Part shown: positions 15,271-26,903 of the stretch, one piece after another | Position numbering within the stretch: the stretch's first letter is position 1 | Layout: every line of letters starts with the position of its first letter | Assembly: GCA_022496205.1 (NCBI GenBank) | Contig: WTXD01000016.1 | Span: 477,945-541,944 of the forward strand | Reading direction: 5' to 3' | From: Gloeopeniophorella convolvens | Taxonomy: Eukaryota; Basidiomycota; Agaricomycetes; Russulales | DNA length: 64,000 nucleotides | Notes under the pieces: model-generated | What the model saw: the letters and a program-made list of their open reading frames with translations, nothing else | The model's database searches: none | What the model was told of the DNA's origin: nothing | Position numbers and translations under genes: made by a program

Positions 15271-17395
15271 TCAAGAATGTGAGTCTGGCAGCGGCAGTGG
15301 TAGATGAGCGACAGGAGGCGGAGGGGAGGGTGGGGAGGGGCTATGATCTATCTCGGCTTTGGGCTCCTTCGTTTGGGCGGCGATCTCTGGTCCAAGCGCC
15401 GTCGATGCACCTGAGGCTCGGATCTCCGAACTGAGGTCAAGCGGCGCAGGGTTCCGGTGAGCTGAGAGAGTACATGTAGGATACGATGGTCCTTCGAATA
15501 AGATGGGGGTACCGTTGGCCGTAGACGAAGAAACCACGGTCGGCGCGAATTCAATGCCTTCGTGCAAGGAGACATAGATCCAGCGTATCCAGTAGAGGAT
15601 AATCATTGCATCGGTTCTTCGTGCCATAGTCCTGCTCGCTTCGTGCATCACGAGCACTATCTCGTTCCACAGTTTGCAAAATTCGTTTCGTAGTTCCGGT
15701 GCGACATGGGTGGTTTGTAGGTCGGACACAATTAGATCCAAGCGAAAACGCCGGAGACCGAGGTCGTGATCATTTTGGAAGGGGTTACCGTCATACGAGG
15801 GTAGTAGATACCGGGAGATATTCATAACGTTGATCATCCGGACGCTGTTATCTTGTCTACGATATTGCTCGAAGGGGGATTCCGACAGGCCCAAATGACG
15901 TCTGATAAGACTAGACCAATCGCCGTCATAGTCCTTCACTCTGTCGATAGCATACGCAAGGATAGAATGTGCGTTGTGTCTTACAGTCTGGTCGGGATGA
16001 CTGCAATGTAACTGGGCGAAGTGAGCAAAATTTACATTGGCCAATATGGGGGACCCATCAGCGTGTTCGAAGGCGACAGTTTGGAGCGTTGGATGGACTA
16101 TAGGGGGATACACAGCCATCGCTCTGATGCAGATTGCCATTCGCCGCTGTCTGAGGGTGTCGACGATAAGGTCGGATGTTAAGGAGCACATCATGAACGT
16201 CACCATAGCATAAGAGAGTTCATGCACGGGCAGGCCACCAAATACATCTGTGGCTGCATCCACCTCTCGCGAGTTGAGGAACCCAGGGACTCCATACACA
16301 AACTGTTCCAATTCTTGATCTTCATCCAGAGAAGAGAATAACCATGTCAGCGCGCGGGTATAAAGGATAGACGAGAGCTTTGTGGCGGCATCCTGGATAC
16401 CCCCCGTGATCCCTTTGGCCATCCTCCGTTCAAAGCCATACCACACGTAGCGTATACGGTACAACCTGGGTATGCATCGGAGATAATCCCATATAGGGAA
16501 CCTGGACACCAGCCAGGAGGTGCCCCAGGCAGCAAACCAGAGTAGTGTCGAAAGTGGCGTACTGTATGGACTGTCTGGGCGGAAGATCGGGATCATGGTG
16601 ATGAGGAGATGGAGCCCGGCACACGCTCCAACGCAAAACAAGACAGCCCCGAACATCGTAAGGTTGATGTCGAAAATGAAGACTGCCGCCCCGATGAAGA
16701 CGAAGACGGAGAGGTGCAACAAGACGGGGAGAGCCTCGACAACCCACGGGAGGTGCAGTTTCTCTACGCCTTGTGCCATGAACTCGCGGATCCGTGCACG
16801 CCTGTGAGGGCTGTGTCGAGGCTGCGTGATGCGAAGGTACCGGCGCGCCCATTGCTGGAGCAATGTTGCGAGGAGCGCGCACGTGAGACTGAGGATCAAG
16901 CTGATGAACCAGAGGGCGTTGACCCACACAGCGGAGGCAGATGATGAGAATGTGGACGGGTCGGAAAGCGTCGAAGGAATGGTTATAGAGGACGTGTTAG
17001 CTGATCCTGCATTAGTCTGGTAGAGGTGGGCCAGATAGAAGGCCGAAGCGTCTTGGGAGTTGAATTGGAGGTTCTGGATAGATGTGATGAGGAACGTTTC
17101 GACTGTGGCTGAGAACAGACCAGTCTGCAGTACACATTCGAGTGAGCCATCAAAATCTGAGAGGATTGTGAGGTCGACGCACGAATACTAAGATGCCATC
17201 CGCGTCGCCCTTCCAGCTCTCAATCATTTTCTGGTCAACTTCAGTGGCCCTCTCATTGTACATAGAGAATAGCGCGCCCGAGCCGTCAGTGAAGTTGCTT
17301 TCCGTATGTTGTGGGAGGTGGGCCCCAGAGGAAGCACCTGGGTGACCTATGTGGTTATCGGCCCTCGGTAACAACTTGCTGAGGCATGAACGCAC
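15271..17395 (-). CDS. DUF6535 membrane protein, array copy C, intact
   Basis: The only array member that reads cleanly. Exon 1 (17183-17395) starts MRSCLSKLLPRADNH and contains FTDGSGALFSMYNERATEVD and ESWKGDADGILVF. A 58-nt GTGCGT..CTGCAG intron follows in phase 0. Exon 2 (15271-17124) starts TGLFSATVETFLITS and continues NSQDASAFYLAHLYQ, VNALWFISLILSLTCALLAT, LLQQWARRYLRITQ, three more hydrophobic helices, LDEDQELEQFVYGVPGF, NEFCKLWNEI and SYPTCTLSAHR. It ends in a proline-rich tail. The predicted protein is 688 residues: a multi-pass membrane half followed by a soluble alpha-helical half. DUF6535 is a family of unknown function, abundant in Agaricomycetes. An integral-membrane location is inferred from hydrophobicity. 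Confidence 0.88.
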
Positions 17396-17894
17396 CTGGA
17401 GTGCCCTGGCGTGCTAGGCCAGGGGATAATGGCAACGCGGAAGGGTCAACCTCGGGTGGCATGATGAGCGCTGCCTGAACCAGAAGGCTTGCATTGCTTT
17501 ACGGCGACAACGATCCTCGGACTCGGGAGACCTGCGCCGGGGGTCACCGGGTCCTGCCGGGCCCGCGCCGCCAACATGAGGCTGCTTTCACGGCGGCGCG
17601 CGACCGTTCCATGATAGCAACGGCGACGACTCTGAACCTGCGCATGCATGGGGGCGACCACTTCCGAATCGTTGATGAACAGAGAGCATTGCAAAAATGA
17701 TGCCGGATAAGTAAGAGCAGCGAGATCGCAGATACGGGGAGTGATAACGGCTAAAGTAAATCTCTGCCTCTCAGGCCTCAGGCCTCATCGTTCAATCGCT
17801 TACGCCGAGATTGTGTTTCCGGCCCACAGCCTATCTACCTCTGTGAATTGAACAAGAGTCGTCGGTACCCATGAAGTATCCTTTTCTATCCCAT
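17396..17894. other. Spacer between DUF6535 copies C and D
   Basis: About 500 nt between the start of C and the stop of D, presumably the promoter of C and the 3' UTR of D. No coding signal or repeat recognised. Confidence 0.4.
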
Positions 17895-20771
17895 TTAACC
17901 CACAGAATCCCCAGGTGCGTCTTCCGTCGATACTTCGGTGTTAGTGACCACCAATGCTATTGGCGCGCAGGGACAGAAGGTCAGAACACGGAAGGGCATT
18001 CGATGGGGTACGCTCAGATGCTTACAGGGATGCGATCTTGTTTTGAGCGCCAGTGGAGACGGTGGTTGCGTTTGCTCTAGCGTCCGAGCGGTCAGAGAAC
18101 GATCTGGAGTCCGTACGTCCTGCGCTGATGCTCCTGGCTCCATGTCCGAAAGTTGAGGAGACAAGGGCAGGCTCCTGGAGCCGTCTTGCATGTTTTCCGC
18201 GACGGCTGGGAGGTCCGGACCAGACCCGGCAGTCATCAGAATGAGGTCCGGCGAAAAAGCGTCAACCAAGGTGGGAGAGAACATGGGAACCGTAGGACGT
18301 TGCTGCTGAGCCTCTTCCGGCAAGGCTGGGCTTGCGGATGGACAGTCGGGGTCGCTGCTGCTAGGACGCTCACCCACGCTGAAACCTGGCTCCGGCGGAC
18401 CCAGGGAAGCCTGGGGAGATACTGCAGCGGGAGCTCCACCGCTTTCTGGAATGTTGGACTCGTCCGAACCGTGTGGAACTGGCTCCAGGTCACATGGCGT
18501 CGTGGATACAGTTGGGGCTGTCGGTGCATGCGAAGCGGTGGCGGGAAGGAGATCCGGCGGAGGGCCAGGCGCGCGGCGCGGAGTAGCTTGGTTGGATGCG
18601 TCTTTGGGAACCGACATCTCCATACCGGCGCGGGCGATAACCGAATTTGGAGGAGCACGTTGAAGACGGTGGCTTAGGAGAGTGCATGACGGATATGAAG
18701 ACAAGGACGATAAGACGGCGTCGTCGTCGTCAGTTGAGGCATTGAATGCGGTCGGTGCACATCTTGTGCCGGCGTGGAGTTGGAGATAAATGGCGCGAGT
18801 GCCCCGGACAATATGTTTTGCGCTTGCTCTGGCTTCTTTGACGCTATTTTCTGGCATCGAATTGGGGCGTAGCAGCCGGAGGAGCCCATTCCAGAGCGCA
18901 CAAAACTCATGCTGGAGCTCCGGTATGGCGTTGACAGCATTAATATAGCGGGTCTCGCGAAAGAGGTACTTGAGCACGTTTCCGGGCATGTTTGACCGTT
19001 TGTTCGCGGATCCTATAACATGCCACCGGGAAAAGTGTAGGAAGTTGTAGAGCTGCACATTCAGCCTGCCGTGCGCGAGATACTCTGCCATGCGAGATTT
19101 TGATAAACCAAGATAGCGCATAGTGACGCCGGACCAGCGCTCGTCGTAATCCTCTATGCGGTCAATTGCAATGTACAGGATGCACTGGACGTAGAGCCTG
19201 ATTATCACGTTGGGATGCTCGCCATGGGATTCCGCGAAGCTCACGAACTCGAAACGCTGGAAGATGCCGGACGTCGGGTCAGTGAGCGCCCGCAAGAAGG
19301 TCCGTTGGAGTAGAAACCGGTCTTCAGAGATGACCTTGAAGCAAAGAGCAGCCCGGCGTTGCTTGTCAGATTCGGCAATCGTTGGCGAGGATAGATGTCG
19401 GTCTAGGAATGGTATGATGGAACTAGGTAACTGATGCGTCGTCACCCTTCTGAGGGCTATGTCTGGGAATTTGACCTGGGAAGAGCCGTAGAAAACAAGA
19501 GTAGCCGCTAGGAACTGCTCCAGCTCATGGTCTTCATGCAGAGATTCGAACGTCCATGCTAACGCCCAATCGTCTAGTTCCGGGTGAAGCTTTTCGGAGA
19601 GTCTGTCGGCTTCCTTCACCATACCGTTGAGCATCTGATTGCGGAGGGAGAAACGCAACTTGCGGATGCGCCCCCCGACGTAGTCGCGTGCGAAGAAGAG
19701 GGTCCGCTGGAGGATTGGATGAACAACCAGGTAGCAGCAGCACAGGAGGCAGAAGACGCGACTCGGAAGTTTGGTGAAGACGAAGAGGAAAAGTTCGAAT
19801 GGGAGTGTGATGAGATTGATCGTAAGCCAAGGGATGCCCACCGCAAGGATCGAAACCAACGTCGTTAGCGGGGTGAAATACGGGCTGTCGTAGCGGACGA
19901 TGGGCATGATGGTGATGCACAAATAGAGTCCCGTGTAGACGCCCAGGCATGCAAGCGTGACCGCAAACACGGTGTGGTTGACGCTGAACAAAAATACGGC
20001 GAGGCCACCAAAGAAGAGGAAGACTGAGATGTGCACCAGCGCAGGAAGCGCCTCGATGACCAATGGAAAGCGGAACCTCTCCACTCCTTGCTTCATGAAC
20101 GTGCGAAGCCGGGACCTCTTCAACGGGCTGTAATGCGGTTGGGTGGTGACTTGCAGATACCGGCGCGTCCACTGCTTCAGCAAGGTTGCAAGCAGCGCGC
20201 AAACGAGGCTGACAACAAGGCTGAGGAACCACAGCGCGTTGATCCATATGGCGGACGGAGATGGTGTGAATGAGGATGGGTCAGATAGTGTTGGAGGGAT
20301 GGATACTGTGGAGCCGTTCGATGCAGCATTGAGTTGATAGAGTTGCGCGAGATAGAACGCCGAGGCATCTTGGGAATTCAATTGGAGATTCTGGACCGAG
20401 ACGCCAAGGAATGTGGCGACCGTCGCTGAGAACAGGCCAGTCTGCAGCCGGTCGGTCAGGATGATTTACAAATTGGAGCAATTGAATAGAGGCGCACAAA
20501 GACGAGAATACCATCTGCATCTTCCTTCCACCGGTCCGTCATCTTGATATCCTCGCTCGCCGCTCTGTCATTGCACATCGAGAATAATGCGGCTGAGCCG
20601 TCGGAGAAACCAAGGTCCTTTTGCCTTAATCCCAGCGTCCCCTCGAGGGTACTGTGGCCTCCAAACGATCTGCTGGCTCTGGTGAGGTAGGGTTGGACGC
20701 GGAGGGAGGGTAACGCGACGGAAGGCGCCCAGGTGGCCGCAATTGCGGTGATGGCGACGGTGGGCAGTCAA
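17895..20771 (-). CDS. DUF6535 membrane protein, array copy D, with long disordered tail
   Basis: The largest array member. Exon 2 (17895-20441) is one open frame of about 850 codons: TGLFSATVATFLGVS, NSQDASAFYLAQLYQ, INALWFLSLVVSLVCALLAT, the LLKQWTRRYL motif, three or four further TM segments, LHEDHELEQFLAATL, HEFCALWNGLL, a TRAIYLQLHAGT block and SYPSCTLLSHR. After that come about 280 residues rich in Ser, Pro, Ala and Gly with no fold signal. Exon 1 ends at 20498 with DADGILVF at the conserved phase-0 donor and includes FSDGSAALFSM. That frame is open upstream to a stop near 20775 but has no Met, so the true first exon is unresolved; the upper coordinate given is only the extent of the open frame. 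No frameshift seen. Membrane protein of unknown function. Confidence 0.82.
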
Positions 20772-21505
20772 GAGGGGTCCTCCCTATGAGGCACACATGG
20801 CATGAGGTTCACCAACTTGGACCACATATGAGCTTTTCAATGCTTACCCATACCCGCTTCAAGACCAGGTGAACGGTCAAAATAGTGGTGCTGCCCTTCC
20901 GCGTATTCTGGCATCATGGTGGTGTACTAGGGACCGTCTAGGAGAACATAGGTGCCGCGTGGTGGTACTTGGCCTAAGCTGTCAACGGAGCGCGCAGACT
21001 TCGAACTTGGGTCACCGAGCATGGTCACGGTGATTAGTACAATTGTGCGGTGCAAGTCCAAAGCTCGGCTTCGTGGAAAACGACCTCCGAGCCCGAGAGC
21101 TTATATAAGCATCCCCGACCCCATGTAAATAAGCGGCACGTGCCGACGTCCTGGATTGACCGCGAGCCCAACGAAGTCTGTCATGTCAGCATTTTTTTCT
21201 TGATCTATTTCTGTGCGCCTCGATGTGATGCCATGTCAGCATATAAGCGGGGTACTACGTACCAGTCTGATGTACCAAGCCTGGTGATTATGGACATTTA
21301 GCTGAAATTTCCGAATGACGAGGTCGCGCGTCAACTCGAGCATGCCCCCGGTCTTGCTGAAGAGCGAATGAATGGATGCTTCAGAACTTTTACTTTTGGT
21401 ATAAATACGACATGAAAGTTATGTAAAAACTAGATAGCAGCAGCCATGCAAAATGTCCAGAGTCTTGTCCAAGGAGTGTGGCGCAACAGGAAGACAACGC
21501 GAGGC
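20772..21505. other. Intergenic region, DUF6535 D 5' flank and peptidase 3' flank
   Basis: No gene supported. Two TATA-like stretches (ttatataagc near 21100, catataagcg near 21240) lie on the plus strand, but no plus-strand gene follows. Confidence 0.35.
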
Positions 21506-23691
21506 TTAAGCACTCAGCACGATATCCTTCAGCTTCCCAAAGTCGGGCGTGCCGAGGCCCGTTACGGGATCCCAGCCAGTCGTGGCCTAGTCAGATCGAC
21601 AACATCAATACAGTATCAGAGACAGGTAAGGAAGGGCACCACGCACGTTGAAACCAGGCGTCTTGCAGCCGGGGTTATTGCCCACCGTGATATCGTTGAA
21701 GCCCCGGCCCTTGAGCGAGTAGATGAGCGGGTTCAGGAAGCCGAGCGCCGGGCGGCCCGCAGCAATGCGCGCGTCATTGAGCAGTGTGACCAGGGCGGAG
21801 AATGTCGGCGACGCTGCCGACGTGCCGCCGACGGGCACCGCCTTGCCCGACAGGAAGATGCGGAAGTTGTTCGCCTGCGTCGAGACGTCTGGGTATGCCT
21901 GTGTGCCTGTTAGCACGTCACGAGCTCGCACGGAGGGATGAAAAAAACGCACGCGGCCAGTCGAGTTGAAGAGACCCTCGTACGTGCCGTTGGGAAGCTG
22001 CGTGAGGAACGCGGCGACAGCGGCGTCCTGGTAGGAGGGGCGAGCGAACTGGCGGACCACATGAGATCAGGCAATGCGTACAATCATGTCATACAAGAGT
22101 ACGCACGTAGTTGCTGAAACCACCTCCGGAGAAACCGACAGCTACCTCAGGGATGTGTGTGGTACCCCCAACGGCGGTCACGCTGTGCGTTCCCCCATCA
22201 GCCAGGGGGTTACGGGGGAAGAGCCGGAGATACAAACTAGGGGCAGCTCGCGGGGAAAACAGGAATGAACTTCGTCTGATTCTTGCCATCATTTGTCAAG
22301 CATGACTGAGTAGTGGGGTCTCCGTCACCGCCACCGACACCACCGTCTCCCGAGCTGAACATGAGCGAAACGCCGCGCGCACCGAGCTGTGCGAAGCCGG
22401 CGCAGACGCGCTTCGCGAAGTCCTCAGGCACTACCGTCCTATCAGCGAGAACCACGAATGGAAGCGAAGGCCCTAACATACCAGTCTGCTCGTCATCGCC
22501 GTAACTGGTAGAGATTGTCTGCGGGACCATCGTCTGGTTCAAAATGAAGTCGAGCCAGTCTGAATAAGGCTCGTTCGTGTTCGTCGATCCGGTGTTGGCG
22601 TCAGGATCGAATGGCGGGCTTCCGCCAGTCGAGAAGAACGTGCCAGGGGTCGGGAACGAGAGGCCGAGTGCAAACTGCACGTCCAGGTCGGCCTCCACAC
22701 CGGCTTGGTCGAGCGTCTGGTTGTTATGCCCATCTGAATGGCTCAATCAGCAACTAGTCTCCGCTACAAAAAAGCACCCGTGCCAACGTACTGTTGATGA
22801 GCACGACGTCGAATGACGTGTTGACCGCGGCAGGAACCTGATCTTCATAGAACTGCTGCAGGTCCGCAAAGTTGGCGTATTGCTCGAGGTAGCCCGTGAG
22901 CGCGATCGAGTTCTCCTTGGTCGCCTGCGGGACGTAATCGCCAACGTTGTAGAGCTGCTTGAGACACGAGACCGTGATCGTCGCGTTGCAGCTGGGGTCG
23001 ACGATGGCGCCTGAACCGGGCACAGTGATCTTCGCGTCGGATGCAGGCGCAGCGGCGGAGGCGTCTTTAACGGGCGAGAAGTGGACAGTCGCGCGGTGAG
23101 CGCGCGCACGGGTGAACGCAGTCGTCGGGTGAATGAGCTCAATGTGGCCGTCGAGGTTTAACGGCAGGCTGTACTGCGTCGTGCGTACAAGGACGTCACC
23201 GTCCTGCGCATGCTGCCACACGCGGAACTCCTGCGCGCGGAACCGATGTCAGTAAGCATGGCCAGCGTAGCAACACAGCTGCGCACCGTGCCAAGCATCC
23301 TCTCCGCCTGCTCGACGGGCACGCGGACCGTCACCCAATCTCCGGCAGGCGAACGCTCACACGAGTCCTGGTGAATGCCGTGCTCCGCTAACCAGGCGTT
23401 GACCGCGTTGACGCTGCTGGAGTGGGGGGCAACGAGCGCCTCCACATCCTCCTTGGAGAGATGTGAGCCATAATCCGCGTGCGCTGGGTCGCTGATCTCG
23501 AGAAGAAGGCGCTCGAGCTCGGCGAAGCGGGGCTGGGGCAGCGCGATGCGCAGAGGGATGATGTGCGCAGCGGGGGCAGGGCCAAGGTCAACCCAGTTGC
23601 GCGGGGCCTGGACGGTCTGGCGCAGCTTGAGGGTGGAAGGTGCCCCGGAGGCGAAGGCTGCGAAGGCGACGAGGAGGGAGAGGGTGCGCAT
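21506..23691 (-). CDS. Secreted tripeptidyl peptidase / sedolisin (peptidase family S53)
   Basis: A multi-exon gene for a secreted acid serine-carboxyl peptidase. The start at 23691 gives a signal peptide (MRTLSLLVAFAAFASGAP). The pro-domain follows, with HADYGSHLSKEDVEALVAP and a VRVPVEQAERML block, then an activation-peptide region. The catalytic domain shows the Glu/Asp pair in GVEADLDVQFALGLS, the oxyanion Asp in MFSSGDGGVGGGDG, and the nucleophile Ser in VGGTSAASPTFSALVTLL. The Ca-binding region is split between GFNDITVGNNPGC and GWDPVTGLGTPDFGKL, and the protein ends at the stop at 21506. At least six introns interrupt it, and all key residues are present. The family removes tripeptides from protein N-termini at acid pH. 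A secreted nutritional role is the obvious inference. A TATA box lies 72 nt upstream. Confidence 0.95.
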
Positions 23692-23762
23692 GTTGGGGCT
23701 GTACCGCTGAGGACGCTGCTGCCGCTGCTACGTCACTAGGGCGATGGCTGGAACGAGCGGGC

Positions 23763-23770
23763 TTTATATA
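23763..23770 (-). promoter_or_regulatory. TATA box of the S53 peptidase gene
   Basis: TATATAAA on the minus strand, 72 nt before the start codon at 23691. It is the clearest core-promoter element in the window and sits at a normal distance for a short 5' UTR. Confidence 0.6.
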
Positions 23771-24446
23771 CTTGTCCTTACATGCAGTCACTGAGCGCTA
23801 TGAGCAAGCCGAGAAGACGCCTTGCTTCGGAAACGGAGACGGCTAAGAATGCCGCTGGAAGTTAGCTCGCTTGGGAACAATGCGTCAACTTACTCCACTT
23901 ATGGTGTCTGTCTAGCCAATATAGCCCCTGCAATGTGCTGAGCAAAGAAGTGACAACAGGTAAAGCCTCATAGAGGTCTGGAAACTTTCGGGAATCGAGA
24001 AGGAAGGACATGAGTCGCCTTGCAAGAGTTGTATGCGCAAAGCGCGTGATCGCCTGCGCGCGTGGGAGTTTACGGTAATTTGCGCCATAGCCTCGGACCA
24101 ATCGCTGCGCGGCTGATCCGTTTGTGCTTCTCGGGCGTCGATCCGCAATGCCGCTCTAGGAGATCCGAGGGATGCCGGGGATGGAAGGTCCATGGTACAT
24201 ACTTAGCTGAGGGTGTTCAGTTCAGCAGACCAACCCTTACTCTCGCAGGTCGAGCACTCCAAGGTTGTCCGGCGCATCCTACCATGTTCTACACCTATAT
24301 ATTAGATCTACCAGTGGGAAAACCTAACTTACAGGTTACCGCACGCCAGTGCCGTCAGAGCTGGCGTCTGTGCTTGCGCTGTCTCAGCGTAACGTCGAAT
24401 GCATGGGGCTCAGATCACACTGTTTCGCACAAGGCATTCTTCCCTC
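23771..24446. other. Intergenic region upstream of the S53 peptidase
   Basis: About 680 nt ending at the MITE. No supported coding region or repeat. Confidence 0.35.
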
Positions 24447-24628
24447 TACAGTCAAACTTGTCATAACCCATACCCGTGATAATCCATAACCTGCAATAAC
24501 CCATAGGTTTTTCAGTCCACGAAAACACAGATTCAGGCCCACCGGTGCCTCCCAAACCCCATAACCGGTCATAACCCATGGCTTTGGGCTTCCACCCAAG
24601 GCTATGGGTTAAGACAAGTTTGACTGTA
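24447..24628. mobile_element. MITE, about 178 bp, TA target-site duplication (Tc1/mariner-like)
   Basis: The ends are inverted copies of cagtcaaacttgtc(a/t)taaccca: left arm 24449-24470, right arm 24605-24626, with one mismatch over 22 bp. The element is bounded by TA on both sides (24447-24448 and 24627-24628), the target duplication made by Tc1/mariner/pogo transposases. The interior is 130 bp of degenerate cataaccca-type subrepeats and has no coding capacity. It is non-autonomous, so a transposase elsewhere is implied. Confidence 0.85.
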
Positions 24629-25775
24629 TAATCCGCCGATCCGCGCCTTCCATTGAGCTTCTCGCGACGGGCGCATCAAACGGGCGCATGATGTGTAATT
24701 TCTGGAGCGCTCGAGGCCACGTTTGGCACACCGCACACCGCAGCACTTGCGCGACTTAAGTATGTAGCCTTGACCGTGGCTTGTGTGGCCTTCTCGACCT
24801 TGATGGCGCTTCCTGCATATTTCCTTCTGGCTGCATCCTACAATGGAGAGGCCGACTAAGTAAACGCATGTCGGCGGCTGGAGCAGTCTGTGCCGTGGTG
24901 TTACCGTGCTTACATACATAAGGTTGAACTGAATGCATGAACGGTACTCACCGGTGCTAAGTCTTCGGCCGTAGAGGGACCGATCGATAGGGCTTCATGA
25001 GGCTTCGTGAGGGTCTGGTGCGTGTTGCACGTTGCACCCCCGGCGCCGCGGGCGCCCTGCATCTGCCAGGAGGCGTCTTTTGGGTCTTGCAGTCGCCAAG
25101 AACTTTCAATCGTGCATTTCCCTAGATCTACATAAGGTCGTGCACAATGTACCGTTCGTAGGTAGCGTGCCAGTGCGCATCTAAATGAATCGGTCCTGTG
25201 CAGGACTGAACTGGATATCCGCATGCCTGGTGAGGAAAGACGAGTGCTTCGTCATTTGATTCCCGCAATGCGGCTTCGTGACGACAGGAGTCCAACGGCA
25301 CGCATGCGCAACCATCTCGTTTTAACAGCTCGAGTAGTCAGCCAGCAGAGCCGGAACGGGTCTCAGTTCAGCAGCCTCGTCCGCCTCAGACATTACAGCC
25401 ACATACTTACGTTTCCAAAGTGCTGTGGATACACAGCGGTTGTACCACAGAGCACCAGAACTATCAGGTAGCACAGGGCATGCGGGTTTGTCGCGTGGCA
25501 AAGCCAGAGACTATTGATTGTTGTTTCTGGTGCCGTTGCCGGAGAAAGCGACTGATAGCGATGGAAAATGCAATGGCGCGTATTTGGCAGTCGGGTGATC
25601 GGTAAGGTCAAATGGACCTTTGTCAAAAAGGACAAAGCTGATGCCTTCGTCTATGGGTTTGGGTGTCCAAAGCGCCTGAGTCTTGAGAGGCAAGGGCCAG
25701 TGAGTGACTGAGCAAAGTTCCCGACTCGCCTGGTCATATTCCTTAGGACATACTGGCAAGGCCCATCGGCGATAT
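24629..25775. other. Intergenic region with no recognised gene
   Basis: Short frames on both strands, none with a domain. Sequence between the MITE and the DUF6535 relic; probably decayed. Confidence 0.35.
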
Positions 25776-26100
25776 TCATGAAGGGCCTCCTATTCCGATA
25801 GTTAAGACTCGACTATAAAGAGCGCGTATGTTGATCTGAACACCGAGTGTGGTACACCCATGAGGGATAACCAAACTGCCGCCAGGGGTGGGGTAGTGGT
25901 AGCCGCCGTGTCGGACAGTGGGGATCAAGCTGATACATAGACAGAGCGCCGGATTATCTCGGACGGTTGCGAGGATAACCGTGGACAAGATGATGTTGAT
26001 ATCGAACGAGAAAACAGCCTGAAGACCAGCCGCGAGGAAAGGAAGGTGGTAGGTTGAAGCTGATGGAATGAAGCGTGTAACCCTAACCCGAGTCTCAGGG
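25776..26100 (-). pseudogene. DUF6535 relic (transmembrane segment only)
   Basis: A minus-strand frame keeps the middle of the DUF6535 membrane block: LPFLAAGLQAVFSFDINI, then DNPALCLCISLIPTVRH and GYHYPTPGGSL. This corresponds to the stretch in array copies that reads like FFGGLAVFLFSVNHTVF, GLYLCITIMPIVRYDSPY and FTPLTTL. Upstream (exon 1, the QQW motif) and downstream (EDHELE) blocks are absent. It is a solitary fragment about 2 kb beyond the peptidase gene, outside the main array. Confidence 0.6.
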
Positions 26101-26903
26101 CAAGTTGGACTGCCGGTCCGGAACTGCTGTTGGTCTTCAGTGGTCTCTGTACTGTCGTCTCTGCCGTCTCCGAACAACTGGCAGCCTAGCCTCCCGGTTC
26201 CGATACAAGACGAGCCCAGCTCGCGTTGGCACCCAATTGTCCATGGAACTTGGGAAATATAGCACCTCCCCGATGTTATTCTCGTTCAAGGCCGTGGTCC
26301 AAGTGACGACAATGTGACTCCAACTCCGATTCACAAGGCACGTCTGCGTCATCCTTCTGCATCGCTCTCTCCTCGATTCCCGGGCTTCTGTATTCACCCA
26401 GAATACATAGCGACTTCTCAGGGACGGGCCCATCAGTGCTTGTGGAAGCGGCGGTGCGTCGGTACCGGGTGCAGCGCCAGAGATCCATGTGAGATACAGG
26501 CTGGATCCAATCTGCAGCAACCATCCCAGATCCTTGTTATAAGGACTGGACAGTCTGTACCCGCTTTGGGTGCCAAAGTCTCACTTTGTACGGAACCTGC
26601 AGTATTGACGTTCCCTATCAATCATGGAAGACATAATTGCTGCGACCCTGATTTTCAGATGGGGCGAGTGGACGATCTCACCAGAATCGTGGCTCTATTG
26701 TTGATCCTGCATACGTTCGCGTCGGTTCTATTGTCTCTGGGATGGTGCTCACTGCGTTCGGTCGCGATCCTATAAAGCTGTCCACTCGGCCGAGCAAATG
26801 GCTGGTAATTGCGCCTCACTGGTTCACTCCACTCCGCCCTTTCGCGCTTGAACACCCGTCGTCCCTGGATAACCCCCCCCTCCCCCCCCCCTCCCACACA
26901 CAT
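26101..26903. other. Intergenic region / promoter of kinase-like gene 1
   Basis: A possible TATAAA lies at 26771-26776, 128 nt before the start codon. A C-rich tract (26873-26891, almost all C) immediately precedes the ATG. No other coding signal is convincing. Confidence 0.4.
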
